Source: an uncultured Polycyclovorans sp.
Lineage (GTDB): Bacteria > Pseudomonadota > Gammaproteobacteria > Nevskiales > Nevskiaceae
DNA length: 64,000 nt
NCBI GenBank assembly: GCA_936928855.1
Contig: CAKZHZ010000054.1
Location: 30,098 to 94,097 of the forward strand
Reading direction: 5' to 3'
Shown here: positions 36,384 to 45,138 of the stretch, in pieces
Layout of the letters: each line of letters starts with the position of its first letter
Numbering within the stretch: the first letter of the stretch is position 1
Notes under the pieces: generated by a model
Databases searched by the model: none
What the model saw: the letters and a program-made list of their open reading frames with translations, nothing else
Told to the model about the DNA's origin: nothing
Made by a program: the position numbers and the translations under genes

Positions 36384-37940
36384 ATGCAATTCACCCAAGG
36401 CCTGCACCGGGCGGTCCAGCAGCACCCGGATGCCATCGCCACCCGCTGTCAGGATCGCCATCGGACGTTCGCCCAACTGCACGATCGCGTCGCCGCGTAT
36501 GCCGGCGGCCTGCGCGCACTCGGGGTGAAGCCGGGAGACCGGGTCTGCATCCTGGCACTGAACTCCGATCACTACCTGGAAAGCTATCTCGCGATCGCCT
36601 GGCTGGGCGCGGTCTGCAACCCCGCCAATTTCCGCTGGAGCGCGGAGGAGTTGATCTACGCACTGAACGACTCCAAGAGCGATGTGCTGATCATCGATGA
36701 CCAGTTCGCGCCGCTGCTGCCGGCGCTGCGCGCGGGCTACCCGGCCCTGAGGGCCGTCATCTTCACCGGTTACGGCGAGACCCCGACGGACGTGGTGCCG
36801 CTGGAACGCCTGATTGCCGGGAGCGCGCCGGTGGCCGACGCCGGCGCCCGGGGTGACACCCTGTTCGGGATTTTCTATACCGGCGGCACCACCGGCCGAC
36901 CCAAGGGTGTGATGTTGTCGCACCACAATGTCTGCAGCTCGGCGCTGGCGCTGCTCGCCGAAGGCGTGTTGCCCGAGGGCGCCGTCGGCCTGCATGCCGC
37001 ACCGATGTTCCACCTCGCCGACATGATGATGACGACCTGCCTGCTGTTCCGCGGCGCATCGCATGTGATGCTGCCGATGTTCCGTCCGGATGTGGTGTAT
37101 GACCTGATCGAGCAACACGGCCTCACCGACCTGTTGCTGGTACCGGCAATGCTGCAGGTGCTGGTGGATTTCCCGGGTGCACGTGATCGCCGCACCGACA
37201 GTGTCAAACGCATCATGTACGGCGCCTCGCCGGCGGCGGAAGCCCTGCTGGATCGCGTCATGACCACGCTGCCCAGCGCCCGGCTGTATCAGGTCTACGG
37301 CATGACCGAAACCGCCGCCGTGATGACGGTACTGGGTCCCGAGATGCACACCGTCGAGGGTCGCGCCCACGGCAAGATTGCCTCCGGCGGCCGTGCCGCC
37401 TACCACGTGCAACTGCGCATCGTCGGCAGCGACGGGCAGGAGTGCCGGCGGGGTGAGGTGGGCGAGATCGCCGCCCGCGGCCCCGGGGTGATGCAGGGCT
37501 ACCTCAACAAACCGGACGCCACCGCCGAGGCCATCCGCGGGGGCTGGATGCACACCGGCGACCTCGGCTACATGGACCCGGACGGCTATGTCTTCGTGGT
37601 CGACCGCCTGAAGGACATGATCATCTCCGGCGGCGAGAACGTGTACTCCAGCGAAGTCGAGCAGGCGGTCGCACGGCATCCGGCCGTCGCCGCCTGTGCA
37701 GTGGTCGGCATCCCCTGCGAACAGCTCGGCGAGAAGGTGCATGCCGCCGTGGTGCTGAAACCCGGACAGACGCTTACCGAGGAGATCCTGTACGCGCATT
37801 GCAGGACGCTGATCGCCGGCTACAAGAGCCCGCGCAGTCTGGAAATCCGGGAGGCCCTGCCGATGTCCGGTGCCGGCAAGATTCTCAAGACTGAACTGCG
37901 CAAGCCCTTCTGGGACGGCAGGGTGCGGGGGATCAACTGA
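36384..37940 (+). CDS. acyl-CoA synthetase (AMP-forming)
   Basis: A 518-residue ANL-superfamily ligase that makes acyl-CoA through an acyl-adenylate. Motifs include the P-loop YTGGTTGRPKGVMLSHHN, YGMTETAAVM, the hinge region DRLKDMIISGGENVYSSEVE, and the catalytic Lys in SGAGKILKTEL. The substrate is unknown; medium/long-chain or side-chain carboxylates are likely from the context. It follows the ALDH gene by 26 bp and ends 1 bp before the next gene. Confidence 0.93.
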   Translation: MQFTQGLHRAVQQHPDAIATRCQDRHRTFAQLHDRVAAYAGGLRALGVKPGDRVCILALNSDHYLESYLAIAWLGAVCNPANFRWSAEELIYALNDSKSDVLIIDDQFAPLLPALRAGYPALRAVIFTGYGETPTDVVPLERLIAGSAPVADAGARGDTLFGIFYTGGTTGRPKGVMLSHHNVCSSALALLAEGVLPEGAVGLHAAPMFHLADMMMTTCLLFRGASHVMLPMFRPDVVYDLIEQHGLTDLLLVPAMLQVLVDFPGARDRRTDSVKRIMYGASPAAEALLDRVMTTLPSARLYQVYGMTETAAVMTVLGPEMHTVEGRAHGKIASGGRAAYHVQLRIVGSDGQECRRGEVGEIAARGPGVMQGYLNKPDATAEAIRGGWMHTGDLGYMDPDGYVFVVDRLKDMIISGGENVYSSEVEQAVARHPAVAACAVVGIPCEQLGEKVHAAVVLKPGQTLTEEILYAHCRTLIAGYKSPRSLEIREALPMSGAGKILKTELRKPFWDGRVRGIN

Positions 37941-37941
37941 C

Positions 37942-39192
37942 GTGGCCGACACTCATCACGCTTCGCCAACCGGGCCCGCCTGCCGCCGTCGCGCCGACAG
38001 CCTGTTCCGCGACCTGCTGCTGCCGGACGAAACCCGTGCCATCCGCGAGGAAGCGCGCCGCTTTGCCGAGGAAGTGGTGCAGCCGATCGCCCATCAGCTC
38101 AACACCACGCCCGAGCGCCGGGACGGCTTTCCGCGCCCCGTGTTCGACGCCATGGCGCGCGCCGGCCTGTACAGCATCCCCTATGCCGCCGATGTCGGCG
38201 GGCGCGGACTGGCCTATCCCACCCTGGCCACGCTCACCGTGCTGGAGGAGCTGGCCTACTACTCGCCGGGACTGGCCTCCGCGCTGTATGACGGCCAGGC
38301 CATCCTCAGCGGAAAGACGCTGGACGGCGCCCAGGCCGCGCTGCGCAGTCACTATCTGCCGAAGCTGGTGCGCGGCGAACTCGTCTGCGCCTTCGCCACC
38401 AGCGAACCCAATACCAGCACCGATCTTTCTGCGGGCGCCATGGAAACGGTGGCAACCCCGGTCGACGGCGGCTACCGCATCCGTGGCTGCAAGCGCTGGA
38501 TCACCAATTCGGTGGCAGCGGATCTGATCCTGGTGCTGTGCCGGCTGGACGATCGCCTCACCATGTTCCTGGTCGACATGCAGGCGGACGGGGTCCGCGT
38601 CGGTGATCCGGATCTGAAGATGGGCAACCATGCCCAGCTCACCGCCGATGTGCATTTCGATGACGTGTTTGTCCCTGCCGACCATGTGGTCGGGCAGCTT
38701 GGGGGTGGCTTGCGCGTCGCGCTGGGCGCCTTGATGCAAGGCCGCATGGGTATCGGCGCCATCGGCGTGGCAATGGCGCAGCGCGCCTTCGATTTCGCAA
38801 CCGGCTATATGGAGCAGCGCAAGGTCTTTGGCCAGGCACTGGCGCGCTTTCAGCACTGGCAGTTTCGTTTCGCCGACCATGCCATCGGCATCGAGAATGC
38901 CCGCAATCTGTATCAGAAGGCCGCCGTACTCTACGACCGCAGCGGGCAGGCCGATGCCGAAGCGGCCATGACCAAGGTGGTCGGCAGCGAACTCGCGATG
39001 GACGTCGTGCGCGATGCCATCCAGGTGTGCGGCGCCTATGGCTTTGTTCGGGAACTGAAAGGCACGGGGGCGTCCTACCCCCTGGAGTCGATCTACCGCG
39101 ACGCCAAGATCGGTGAGATCTACGAGGGGGCCAACGAGGTGCAGCGCTGGGTGATCGCGCGGCACATCTTCGGCCGCGACTTTACCGGCTGA
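37942..39192 (+). CDS. acyl-CoA dehydrogenase
   Basis: A 416-residue FAD enzyme. FATSEPNTSTDLSAGAMET replaces the usual 'TEPxAGSD' motif, and the C-terminus has VCGAYGFVRELKGTG and the catalytic Glu in IYEGANEVQRW. The start is probably GTG 37942, one base after the ligase stop, which implies coupling. It would perform the first beta-oxidation step on the CoA ester made upstream. The unusual TSEPN segment suggests a bulky or branched substrate. Confidence 0.9.
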   Translation: MADTHHASPTGPACRRRADSLFRDLLLPDETRAIREEARRFAEEVVQPIAHQLNTTPERRDGFPRPVFDAMARAGLYSIPYAADVGGRGLAYPTLATLTVLEELAYYSPGLASALYDGQAILSGKTLDGAQAALRSHYLPKLVRGELVCAFATSEPNTSTDLSAGAMETVATPVDGGYRIRGCKRWITNSVAADLILVLCRLDDRLTMFLVDMQADGVRVGDPDLKMGNHAQLTADVHFDDVFVPADHVVGQLGGGLRVALGALMQGRMGIGAIGVAMAQRAFDFATGYMEQRKVFGQALARFQHWQFRFADHAIGIENARNLYQKAAVLYDRSGQADAEAAMTKVVGSELAMDVVRDAIQVCGAYGFVRELKGTGASYPLESIYRDAKIGEIYEGANEVQRWVIARHIFGRDFTG

Positions 39193-39212
39193 CCTCAGGT
39201 CCAGTCTCTTAG

Positions 39213-39252
39213 CCCCCCAGGGCGCCCCGGAAACCGGGGACCCTTTGGGGGG
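39213..39252. terminator. GC-rich terminator-like hairpin between convergent genes
   Basis: A run of six C's (39213-39218) pairs with six G's (39247-39252), enclosing inner complementary GC segments. It lies between the acyl-CoA dehydrogenase stop (39192) and the end of the SDR on the other strand (39269). There is no long T-tract. Confidence 0.55.
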
Positions 39253-39268
39253 CGATCTGAGGCGGCAC

Positions 39269-40024
39269 TCAGCGCGTCGTGAAGCCACCGTTGGCGAAGA
39301 TCGTCTGCCCGGTAACCCACCAGCCTTCGGTTGCCAGAAACGTCACGATCGGCACGATGTCCTCGATGCGCGTGAGTTCTCCGTTCATGGATTGGGACTT
39401 GAGGTAGGCCACCCGTTCCGGCGTTTCCTCCCCGTAGAAGAACGGGGTGTCCATGGGCCCCGGCCCCACCGCCGATACGGAGATGCCCCGCTCCCCGAAC
39501 TCCTTGGCGGCGGCGCGCGTGAAGTCCTCGACGGGTGCCTTGGCGCCAGCATAGGTGGCATAGCCGCCGGTGAAGGCCGCCAATAGCGACGTCACGATGG
39601 TGATGATGGCGCCGTTGTCGTTGAGATGCCGCCCGGCCTCCTTGATGAAGAAGAACGCCGACTTGGCATTGACGTCCATCATCAGGTCGAACTCCTCCTC
39701 GGTGGTCTCGACGATGGGCTTGCGCAGCACCTTGCCAACCGTGTTGATCGCCACATCAATACCGCCAAAGTGGTCGCGAACCTGCCCAAACAGGGCCTCG
39801 ACGTTGGCAGCACGGGTCAGATCACTCTGGATCATGATGGCGTCGCTGCCGCCCTCGCGAATGGCTGCCACCGTCGCCTCGGCCTCGGCCCGCGCAGCGG
39901 CGCCGTGATAGTGCACCGCGACCCGGGCACCCTGTCGCGCCACCGTGGTGCTGATCAGGCCGCCGAGATTCTTGGCGCCGCCGGCGACCAGGACCACCTT
40001 GCCTTCCAATGTCCGTCCGGTCAT
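39269..40024 (-). CDS. short-chain dehydrogenase/reductase
   Basis: A 251-residue SDR. The N-terminal AGGAKNLGG is a variant of the TGxxxGxG cofactor motif, as in NADP-dependent members, and Tyr/Lys are in YATYAGAK with Ser in VTSLLA. Substrate unknown. It is transcribed divergently from a LysR gene 105 bp away, a classic regulator-target arrangement, so it is likely the regulated gene. Confidence 0.88.
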   Translation of the reverse strand: MTGRTLEGKVVLVAGGAKNLGGLISTTVARQGARVAVHYHGAAARAEAEATVAAIREGGSDAIMIQSDLTRAANVEALFGQVRDHFGGIDVAINTVGKVLRKPIVETTEEEFDLMMDVNAKSAFFFIKEAGRHLNDNGAIITIVTSLLAAFTGGYATYAGAKAPVEDFTRAAAKEFGERGISVSAVGPGPMDTPFFYGEETPERVAYLKSQSMNGELTRIEDIVPIVTFLATEGWWVTGQTIFANGGFTTR

Positions 40025-40104
40025 GTCGTGTACTCCCGTATCAAGATGAGGAGGCGCTCACGATCCACGAATTGATCATGACAATAAAGTGGCACAATCT
40101 GATA

Positions 40105-40117
40105 TTACCTTTCGTAA
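40105..40117. promoter_or_regulatory. candidate LysR operator
   Basis: TTAC-N5-GTAA at 40105-40117 is a perfect inverted repeat that fits the LysR-type T-N11-A box. It lies between the divergent SDR and LysR genes, 12 bp before the LysR start, consistent with autoregulation. Confidence 0.5.
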
Positions 40118-40129
40118 AAATCGAACAAT

Positions 40130-41035
40130 ATGGATCGATTCCGTCAGATGCGCCTGTTCACGAGGGTGGCGGACACGCGCAGTTTCAGCGCAGCGGCGGA
40201 TCAACTGCAGCTGCCCCGCTCGACCGTATCGTCGGAGATCAAGGCTCTGGAACAGCGGCTGGGCACCCGCCTGCTCAATCGAACCACCCGCTCCGTCTCC
40301 TTGACGGCCGACGGTAAGACGTACCGCCAACGCTGCGAACAGCTGCTCGCCGAACTGGAGGAGAACGATCAGCAGTTTCGCCAAGCGCCCTCAGAGCTGC
40401 GCGGTACCATTCGCGTGGATATACCGGCACGCATTGCCCGGACCCATGTGATTCCGGCACTGCCCGGGTTCTTCGAAAAGCACCCCGCGATCGACCTCGT
40501 GCTGGGCGTCAGCGATCGTCCGGTGGACCTCATCCAGGAAGCGGTGGATTGCGCCATCCGCGTCGGCCCGCTCAATGACTCCCGCCTGATCGCGCGTCGA
40601 CTCGGCCTGCTCGCTGTCGGCAGCTACGCCAGCCCCGACTACCTCGCGCGCTTTGGCACGCCTCGGCACCCGCGCGATCTTGCCCGGCACCGGATGGTGG
40701 CCTATGCCTCGCCATTGACCGGGAAGGCCTACCGATGGGAATACCGTCAGAACGGGCGAACCCGCGAAATGGCCGTTCCTCATGCCCTCACCGTCAACAA
40801 CGCCGAGGCCTACACCACGGCTGCGGTGGCCGGCCTGGGGCTGATCCAGGTCCCGGCTTATGACGTCGAAGCCCTGATCACCGACGGCCTGCTGGTGGAG
40901 GTGCTCCCCGCCTCGCGGCCCGCCCCGCTGCCGATCTCCGCAGTCTATCCGGACCGTCGGCAGCGTTCGCGCCGGGTGAGCGCTTTCGTGGCGTGGTTCG
41001 AGCGTGTGTTCGCGGCGCCCCTGGGGCGCCACTGA
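40130..41035 (+). CDS. LysR-family transcriptional regulator
   Basis: A 301-residue regulator with an N-terminal winged helix-turn-helix (residues 1-60: FSAAADQLQLPRSTVSSEIK followed by ALEQRLGTRLLNRTTRSV) and a C-terminal substrate-binding domain of the CrgA/YafC-like group. It most likely controls the divergent SDR gene. The start at 40130 gives the standard MDRFRQMRLFTRVAD N-terminus. No strong ribosome binding site is visible, which is common in LysR genes. Confidence 0.92.
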   Translation: MDRFRQMRLFTRVADTRSFSAAADQLQLPRSTVSSEIKALEQRLGTRLLNRTTRSVSLTADGKTYRQRCEQLLAELEENDQQFRQAPSELRGTIRVDIPARIARTHVIPALPGFFEKHPAIDLVLGVSDRPVDLIQEAVDCAIRVGPLNDSRLIARRLGLLAVGSYASPDYLARFGTPRHPRDLARHRMVAYASPLTGKAYRWEYRQNGRTREMAVPHALTVNNAEAYTTAAVAGLGLIQVPAYDVEALITDGLLVEVLPASRPAPLPISAVYPDRRQRSRRVSAFVAWFERVFAAPLGRH

Positions 41036-41045
41036 ACACCAGGCC

Positions 41046-42953
41046 TCATGGCGTGCCGGGCACCACCGGCAACACCACACTCGACGGATGCGCCTCGTCA
41101 CTGAGGATGGTCATGGCCCCGAGCAGGCCGGGGATCAGATCCGGCAGCGGGGGCAGACCATGCGGGATGTCACTCGGACCAACCGAGATACGCAGGCGAT
41201 GGCCTTCCGCGATCATGAAACTGCTCGGAAAGACCTCCACCTGCAGCAGCATCGGCTCGCCCGGCGTTACCGTCTGTTCGCTTTCCGCCGTGAACGGATG
41301 CCAGGGCTGGATCATCTCGCCATCGAGATAGCGGGAGCGGCTGGCGTCCACGGCCCGGAAGCTGGCGGTCAGCAGGCCGTTGGTGAGCGCGCGCGCCGAA
41401 CCATCGGGCGCGACATCGGCAACCCGGACACTGACACCGGCGTTGAGCGCGGTGGTGCTGATCCAGAGGTCCGCCTGAATCGGTCCGCTCACCCACATCG
41501 GCGCGGTCATCGGCGGTGTGTCGAAGCGGGCATCCAGCAGGGTCGCCAGGTTGTCCTCTTCAAAACAGGGGAGCGGCAACAACCCCACCAGCCCGGCGGT
41601 CCACTGCGCGGTGCTGGCGGAGCACACGCCGTTCAGTGGCTGTTGCAGCACCACATTGCCCGCTTCGTCAGCGGCTGGCTGATCAGCCGTCAGCGCCCGG
41701 TCACCCCGCAGGTACAGGCGCTCGGCCCGCGCCTGCGGATGCGGCCAGTCGGCCGCCGTCACGTAGTGTTCGTGACCATAGACAAACTGGGTGACGTTCG
41801 GCAGCGCCTCCGCCCCCGTGGGCAGGCCCTTCAGATAACGATCGAACCACTGCAGGGCAATCCGGTCGATGGGCGGCACGCCATCGGCCGGCAGACCCAG
41901 ACCGCCGGCCGCCTCGATATGGTTCCAGGGCCCCATCAACAGCTTCGCCGTGGTGTGGTGCTTGAGCTGTTCGTACAGCAGCGGCTCGCCCCGCTGGAAG
42001 ATGTCCTTCAGCCCCCCGACGACGAAGGTCGGCACCCGGATGTTGTCGGCCTGTTCGAGCGGCGAGCGTACCTTCCAGAAGTCGCCGTCATAGGCGGTAT
42101 CGGGATCGCCGACCACGGCGCGGAGAATGGTCGGCACCTGGAAATTGGTGACCGCGTTGAGCACCCGGTCCACGGTGTGCTGCAGGCCGGTCACCGGGTC
42201 GAGCAACAGGGTCGGGTCCAGCACACTCAGCCCGGTCACCAGCCCCAACCAGAGGGGGATGAAGCCGACGTTGACCTGGCCGCCGGTAAACACGATGTCG
42301 CGATAGCCATCGGCCAGCGGCACGATGGGGAACAGGGCCTTCACGGCCGGATGCTGCTGCGCCGCCGTCAGGGTGGCGGTGATGCCGAGCAGTGATACCC
42401 CGTACAGACCGATGTTGCCATCGCAGAAGGGCTGCGTGGCCACCCACTCGACGATCGGCCGGTAGTCCCCCTGTTCGGTCTCGCCGAAGGCCTCCCACTG
42501 ACCATCGGAGGCACCGGTGCCCCGCACGTCGACGATCACGTGCGCGTAGCCATGCGACAGGAACAGCGGATTACCGCCCCCGATGGCGGGCACGAAACTG
42601 CCGGCCAGCTTGTTGTAACCGGTCAGCGTGAGCACGGTGGGGAACGGTCCGGCGCCGGCATTGCCCTCGGCATCCGCCGGCAGCACCACGGTCACCGCCA
42701 GCACGGTGCCATCGTCCAGCGTGATCTCGTCCCGGTGGCTGACCGTGTCGGCCCACTCGGCCGGCGGGTCGTACTCCGGCCAAGCGCCGTTGGCCGCCGG
42801 CATCGGTGCCGGGGCCGCCTCCTTGGCGCGGGTGCCCAGCGTGGTCCACCCCGACTGCCCGTCCGATCCAAACTCAAGACTGTCGCCGCTGCAACCGGCC
42901 AACAGGCCAGCGGCCAGCACAGCGATGCCCAACGGGGCGGAATATCGGGTCAT
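41046..42953 (-). CDS. CocE/NonD-family S15 hydrolase, probable lipoprotein
   Basis: A 635-residue protein. A lipoprotein signal has a lipobox LLAGC with Cys21. An alpha/beta-hydrolase core follows, with a nucleophile elbow GVSLLG, candidate Asp in GGLKDIF and His in MGPWNHIEAAG. The C-terminal region is jelly-roll-like, as in X-Pro dipeptidyl-peptidase/CocE acyl esterases. It may hydrolyse an ester or amide outside the cytoplasm. It is convergent with LysR and downstream of the steroid operon, with a strong hairpin (43006-43026) between them. Confidence 0.85.
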   Translation of the reverse strand: MTRYSAPLGIAVLAAGLLAGCSGDSLEFGSDGQSGWTTLGTRAKEAAPAPMPAANGAWPEYDPPAEWADTVSHRDEITLDDGTVLAVTVVLPADAEGNAGAGPFPTVLTLTGYNKLAGSFVPAIGGGNPLFLSHGYAHVIVDVRGTGASDGQWEAFGETEQGDYRPIVEWVATQPFCDGNIGLYGVSLLGITATLTAAQQHPAVKALFPIVPLADGYRDIVFTGGQVNVGFIPLWLGLVTGLSVLDPTLLLDPVTGLQHTVDRVLNAVTNFQVPTILRAVVGDPDTAYDGDFWKVRSPLEQADNIRVPTFVVGGLKDIFQRGEPLLYEQLKHHTTAKLLMGPWNHIEAAGGLGLPADGVPPIDRIALQWFDRYLKGLPTGAEALPNVTQFVYGHEHYVTAADWPHPQARAERLYLRGDRALTADQPAADEAGNVVLQQPLNGVCSASTAQWTAGLVGLLPLPCFEEDNLATLLDARFDTPPMTAPMWVSGPIQADLWISTTALNAGVSVRVADVAPDGSARALTNGLLTASFRAVDASRSRYLDGEMIQPWHPFTAESEQTVTPGEPMLLQVEVFPSSFMIAEGHRLRISVGPSDIPHGLPPLPDLIPGLLGAMTILSDEAHPSSVVLPVVPGTP

Positions 42954-43005
42954 GGGTCGGGCTCCTGATGTCGTTATGCAGGCATTCTAGCCGGTGACTT
43001 CGCAC

Positions 43006-43026
43006 CCGGCTGGCCGCGCCAGCCGG
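43006..43026. terminator. 9-bp perfect hairpin after the steroid operon
   Basis: Arms 43006-43014 and 43018-43026 are complementary with a 3-base loop. It lies 53 bp downstream of the SDR stop that ends the leftward steroid operon. No clear T-tract is present. Confidence 0.45.
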
Positions 43027-43078
43027 GGTGGAATGTCATGGGTTCAGTGGCCTGCCCCCTGCAGCCCGCTGCATGGGC

Positions 43079-43957
43079 TCAGGTGCCGTACACCTTCTGC
43101 GCGGGCGGCGCCTCGGCGATCAGCCGCGCCACCACCTCGCTCAGCTCCGACGGCTGCCAGCGCGCTTTCTTGTCAGTGACCTGACCGGTCTTCCAGCCAT
43201 TGGCGATGGACAGCTTGCCGCCCTCCACCTCGAACACGCGGCCGGTGCAGGCGGCCGAGGCCTCGCTGCACAACCACACCACCAGCGGTGCCACGTTCTC
43301 CGGTGCGTAGTGATCGAAGCTGCCATCGGCGGGCGGCTTCATCATTTCGCCGAAGGGGCCTTCGGTCATGCCGGTGCGTGCGGCCGGTGCCAGCGCATTG
43401 GCGGTGATGCCGTAGCGTGCCAGCTCGGCGGCCTGCACCAGGGTCAGCGAGGCGATGCCACCCTTGGCGGCCGAGTAGTTGCTCTGCCCGATGTTGCCCT
43501 GCAGGCCGGCGCCGGAGCTGGTGTTGATGAGGCGTCCGCTGACCTTGGTGCCCGCCTTCACCTGGTCGCGCCAGCGCTTCACCAGGGTGTTGGCGATGCA
43601 GAAGTGCCCTTTGAGGTGCACCTTGATCACCATGTCCCATTCCTCCTCGCTCATGGAGGCGAACATGCGGTCGCGCACCACCCCGGCGTTGTTGACCACC
43701 CCGTGGGCATCGCCGAAGGCATCCACCGCCGCGGCGACGATATTGGCGGCACCGGCCATCGAGGTGATGTCGTCACTGTTGGCGACGGCGCGGCCGCCGC
43801 TGGCGGTGATCTCGGCCACCACCGCCTCGGCGGCATCCCGGCGGATGTCGTTGACCACCACGCCGGCGCCCTCGGCGGCCAGCGCCTGCGCGTAGGCGCG
43901 TCCCAGACCGGCGCCCGCGCCGGTGATGATGATGCTGCGGTTGTCACACAGACCCAT
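43079..43957 (-). CDS. SDR of steroid C/D-ring catabolism (Rv3548c-like)
   Basis: A 292-residue SDR of the type that resembles the dehydrogenase half of peroxisomal multifunctional enzyme 2. TGAGAGLGRAYAQALAAEGA, VVVNDI, NNAGVVRDRMF and SGAGLQGNIGQSNYSAAKGG are all present, with catalytic Tyr/Lys in NYSAAK. The overall pattern, including the C-terminal 'KARWxPxEL' tail, is like a mycobacterial KstR2-region SDR. It is probably a hydroxyacyl-CoA dehydrogenase. It is the last gene of the operon, 17 bp after the thiolase. Confidence 0.87.
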   Translation of the reverse strand: MGLCDNRSIIITGAGAGLGRAYAQALAAEGAGVVVNDIRRDAAEAVVAEITASGGRAVANSDDITSMAGAANIVAAAVDAFGDAHGVVNNAGVVRDRMFASMSEEEWDMVIKVHLKGHFCIANTLVKRWRDQVKAGTKVSGRLINTSSGAGLQGNIGQSNYSAAKGGIASLTLVQAAELARYGITANALAPAARTGMTEGPFGEMMKPPADGSFDHYAPENVAPLVVWLCSEASAACTGRVFEVEGGKLSIANGWKTGQVTDKKARWQPSELSEVVARLIAEAPPAQKVYGT

Positions 43958-43974
43958 GGTGTTGATTCCCTTTG

Positions 43975-45123
43975 TCAAAGCCGCTCGATGATGGTGACGT
44001 TGGCGACGCCGCCGCCTTCGCACATGGTCTGCAGACCGTAGCGGCCACCGCTGCGCTCGAGCTCATGCAGCAGGGTGGTCATCAGCTTGACGCCAGTGGC
44101 ACCGAGCGGATGCGCGAGCGCGATGGCGCCGCCGTTGACGTTGGTCTTTTCGTGCGGGTAGCCGGTGTCCTTGAGCCAGGCCAAGGCCACGGGTGCGAAC
44201 GCCTCGTTGATCTCGACCAGATCGATGTCGTCCAGCTTCATGCCGCTCTTCTTCATCGCCACCCGGGTGGCAGGGATCGGCGCGGTGAGCATGAAGATGG
44301 GGTCGTCGCTGTACACACTCATGTGGTGAATGCGCGCACGCGGCTTGAGGTTGTACCGCTTCAGCGCCTGCTCGGAGACGATCAGCATGGCGGCGGAGGC
44401 ATCACCGGTCTGGCTGGAGACCCCGGCGGTGATGGTGCCGCCCGGCGCCAGCGGCTCCAGAGTGGCCATCTTTTCCAGGGTGGTGTCACGCACCGTCTCG
44501 TCCACCGAAAGGCCGGCGCACTCGATGATCTCGCGGTCGAAACGCCCTTCGGCCTGGGCGCGGCGGGCCCGCTGGTGTGATTCCAGTGCGAAGACTTCCA
44601 TCGCCTCGCGGCTGATCTGCCACTTGTCGGCGATCATCTGGGCGCCGTGGAACTGCGACACCGGCTGGTCACCGAAGCGCGCTTTCCAGCCAGTGGAGCC
44701 GGAAAAGGGATCGGTGAACCCCAATGGCTTGGCACAGAGCATGGCCGAGGAAATCGGGATCTGCGTCATGGTCTGCACGCCCCCGGCCACCACCACATCC
44801 TGGGTGCCGCTCATCACCGCCTGCGCGGCGAAATGCACCGCCTGCTGCGAGGAGCCGCACTGACGGTCGATGGTGACGCCCGGCACATGCAGCGGCAGCC
44901 CCGCCGCCAGCCACGCGGTACGGGCGATGTTGCCGGCCAGCGGGCCGATGGCATCGAGGCAGCCGAAGATGACATCGTCATAGTCCTCGGCCGGGATGGC
45001 ATTGCGCTCGACCAGCGTCTTCAACGCATGGGCGCCGAGATCGGCGCCATGAAGATGCGCCAGGCTGCCTTTGCGCTTGCCGGTGGGCGTGCGCAGGGTG
45101 TCGACGATATAGGCTTCAGGCAT
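43975..45123 (-). CDS. thiolase (acetyl-CoA acetyltransferase family; FadA5/FadA6-like)
   Basis: A 382-residue thiolase that cleaves 3-oxoacyl-CoA with CoA. The nucleophilic Cys89 is in DRQCGSSQQAVH, the catalytic His region is NGGAIALAHPLGATG, and the second Cys (Cys368) is in MCEGGGVAN. The operon context with ipdABC and echA20 suggests a FadA6-type role on the linear product of C/D-ring opening, but a side-chain thiolase (FadA5-like) is possible. It starts 15 bp after the small acyl-CoA dehydrogenase. Confidence 0.93.
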   Translation of the reverse strand: MPEAYIVDTLRTPTGKRKGSLAHLHGADLGAHALKTLVERNAIPAEDYDDVIFGCLDAIGPLAGNIARTAWLAAGLPLHVPGVTIDRQCGSSQQAVHFAAQAVMSGTQDVVVAGGVQTMTQIPISSAMLCAKPLGFTDPFSGSTGWKARFGDQPVSQFHGAQMIADKWQISREAMEVFALESHQRARRAQAEGRFDREIIECAGLSVDETVRDTTLEKMATLEPLAPGGTITAGVSSQTGDASAAMLIVSEQALKRYNLKPRARIHHMSVYSDDPIFMLTAPIPATRVAMKKSGMKLDDIDLVEINEAFAPVALAWLKDTGYPHEKTNVNGGAIALAHPLGATGVKLMTTLLHELERSGGRYGLQTMCEGGGVANVTIIERL

Positions 45124-45138
45124 GGAGGTTCCCCGGAT

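Noticed and set aside
36318..39288. Minus-strand frames of 544 and 451 codons opposite the CoA ligase and acyl-CoA dehydrogenase genes
   Set aside because: The plus-strand genes carry full family motifs; the antisense products have none.
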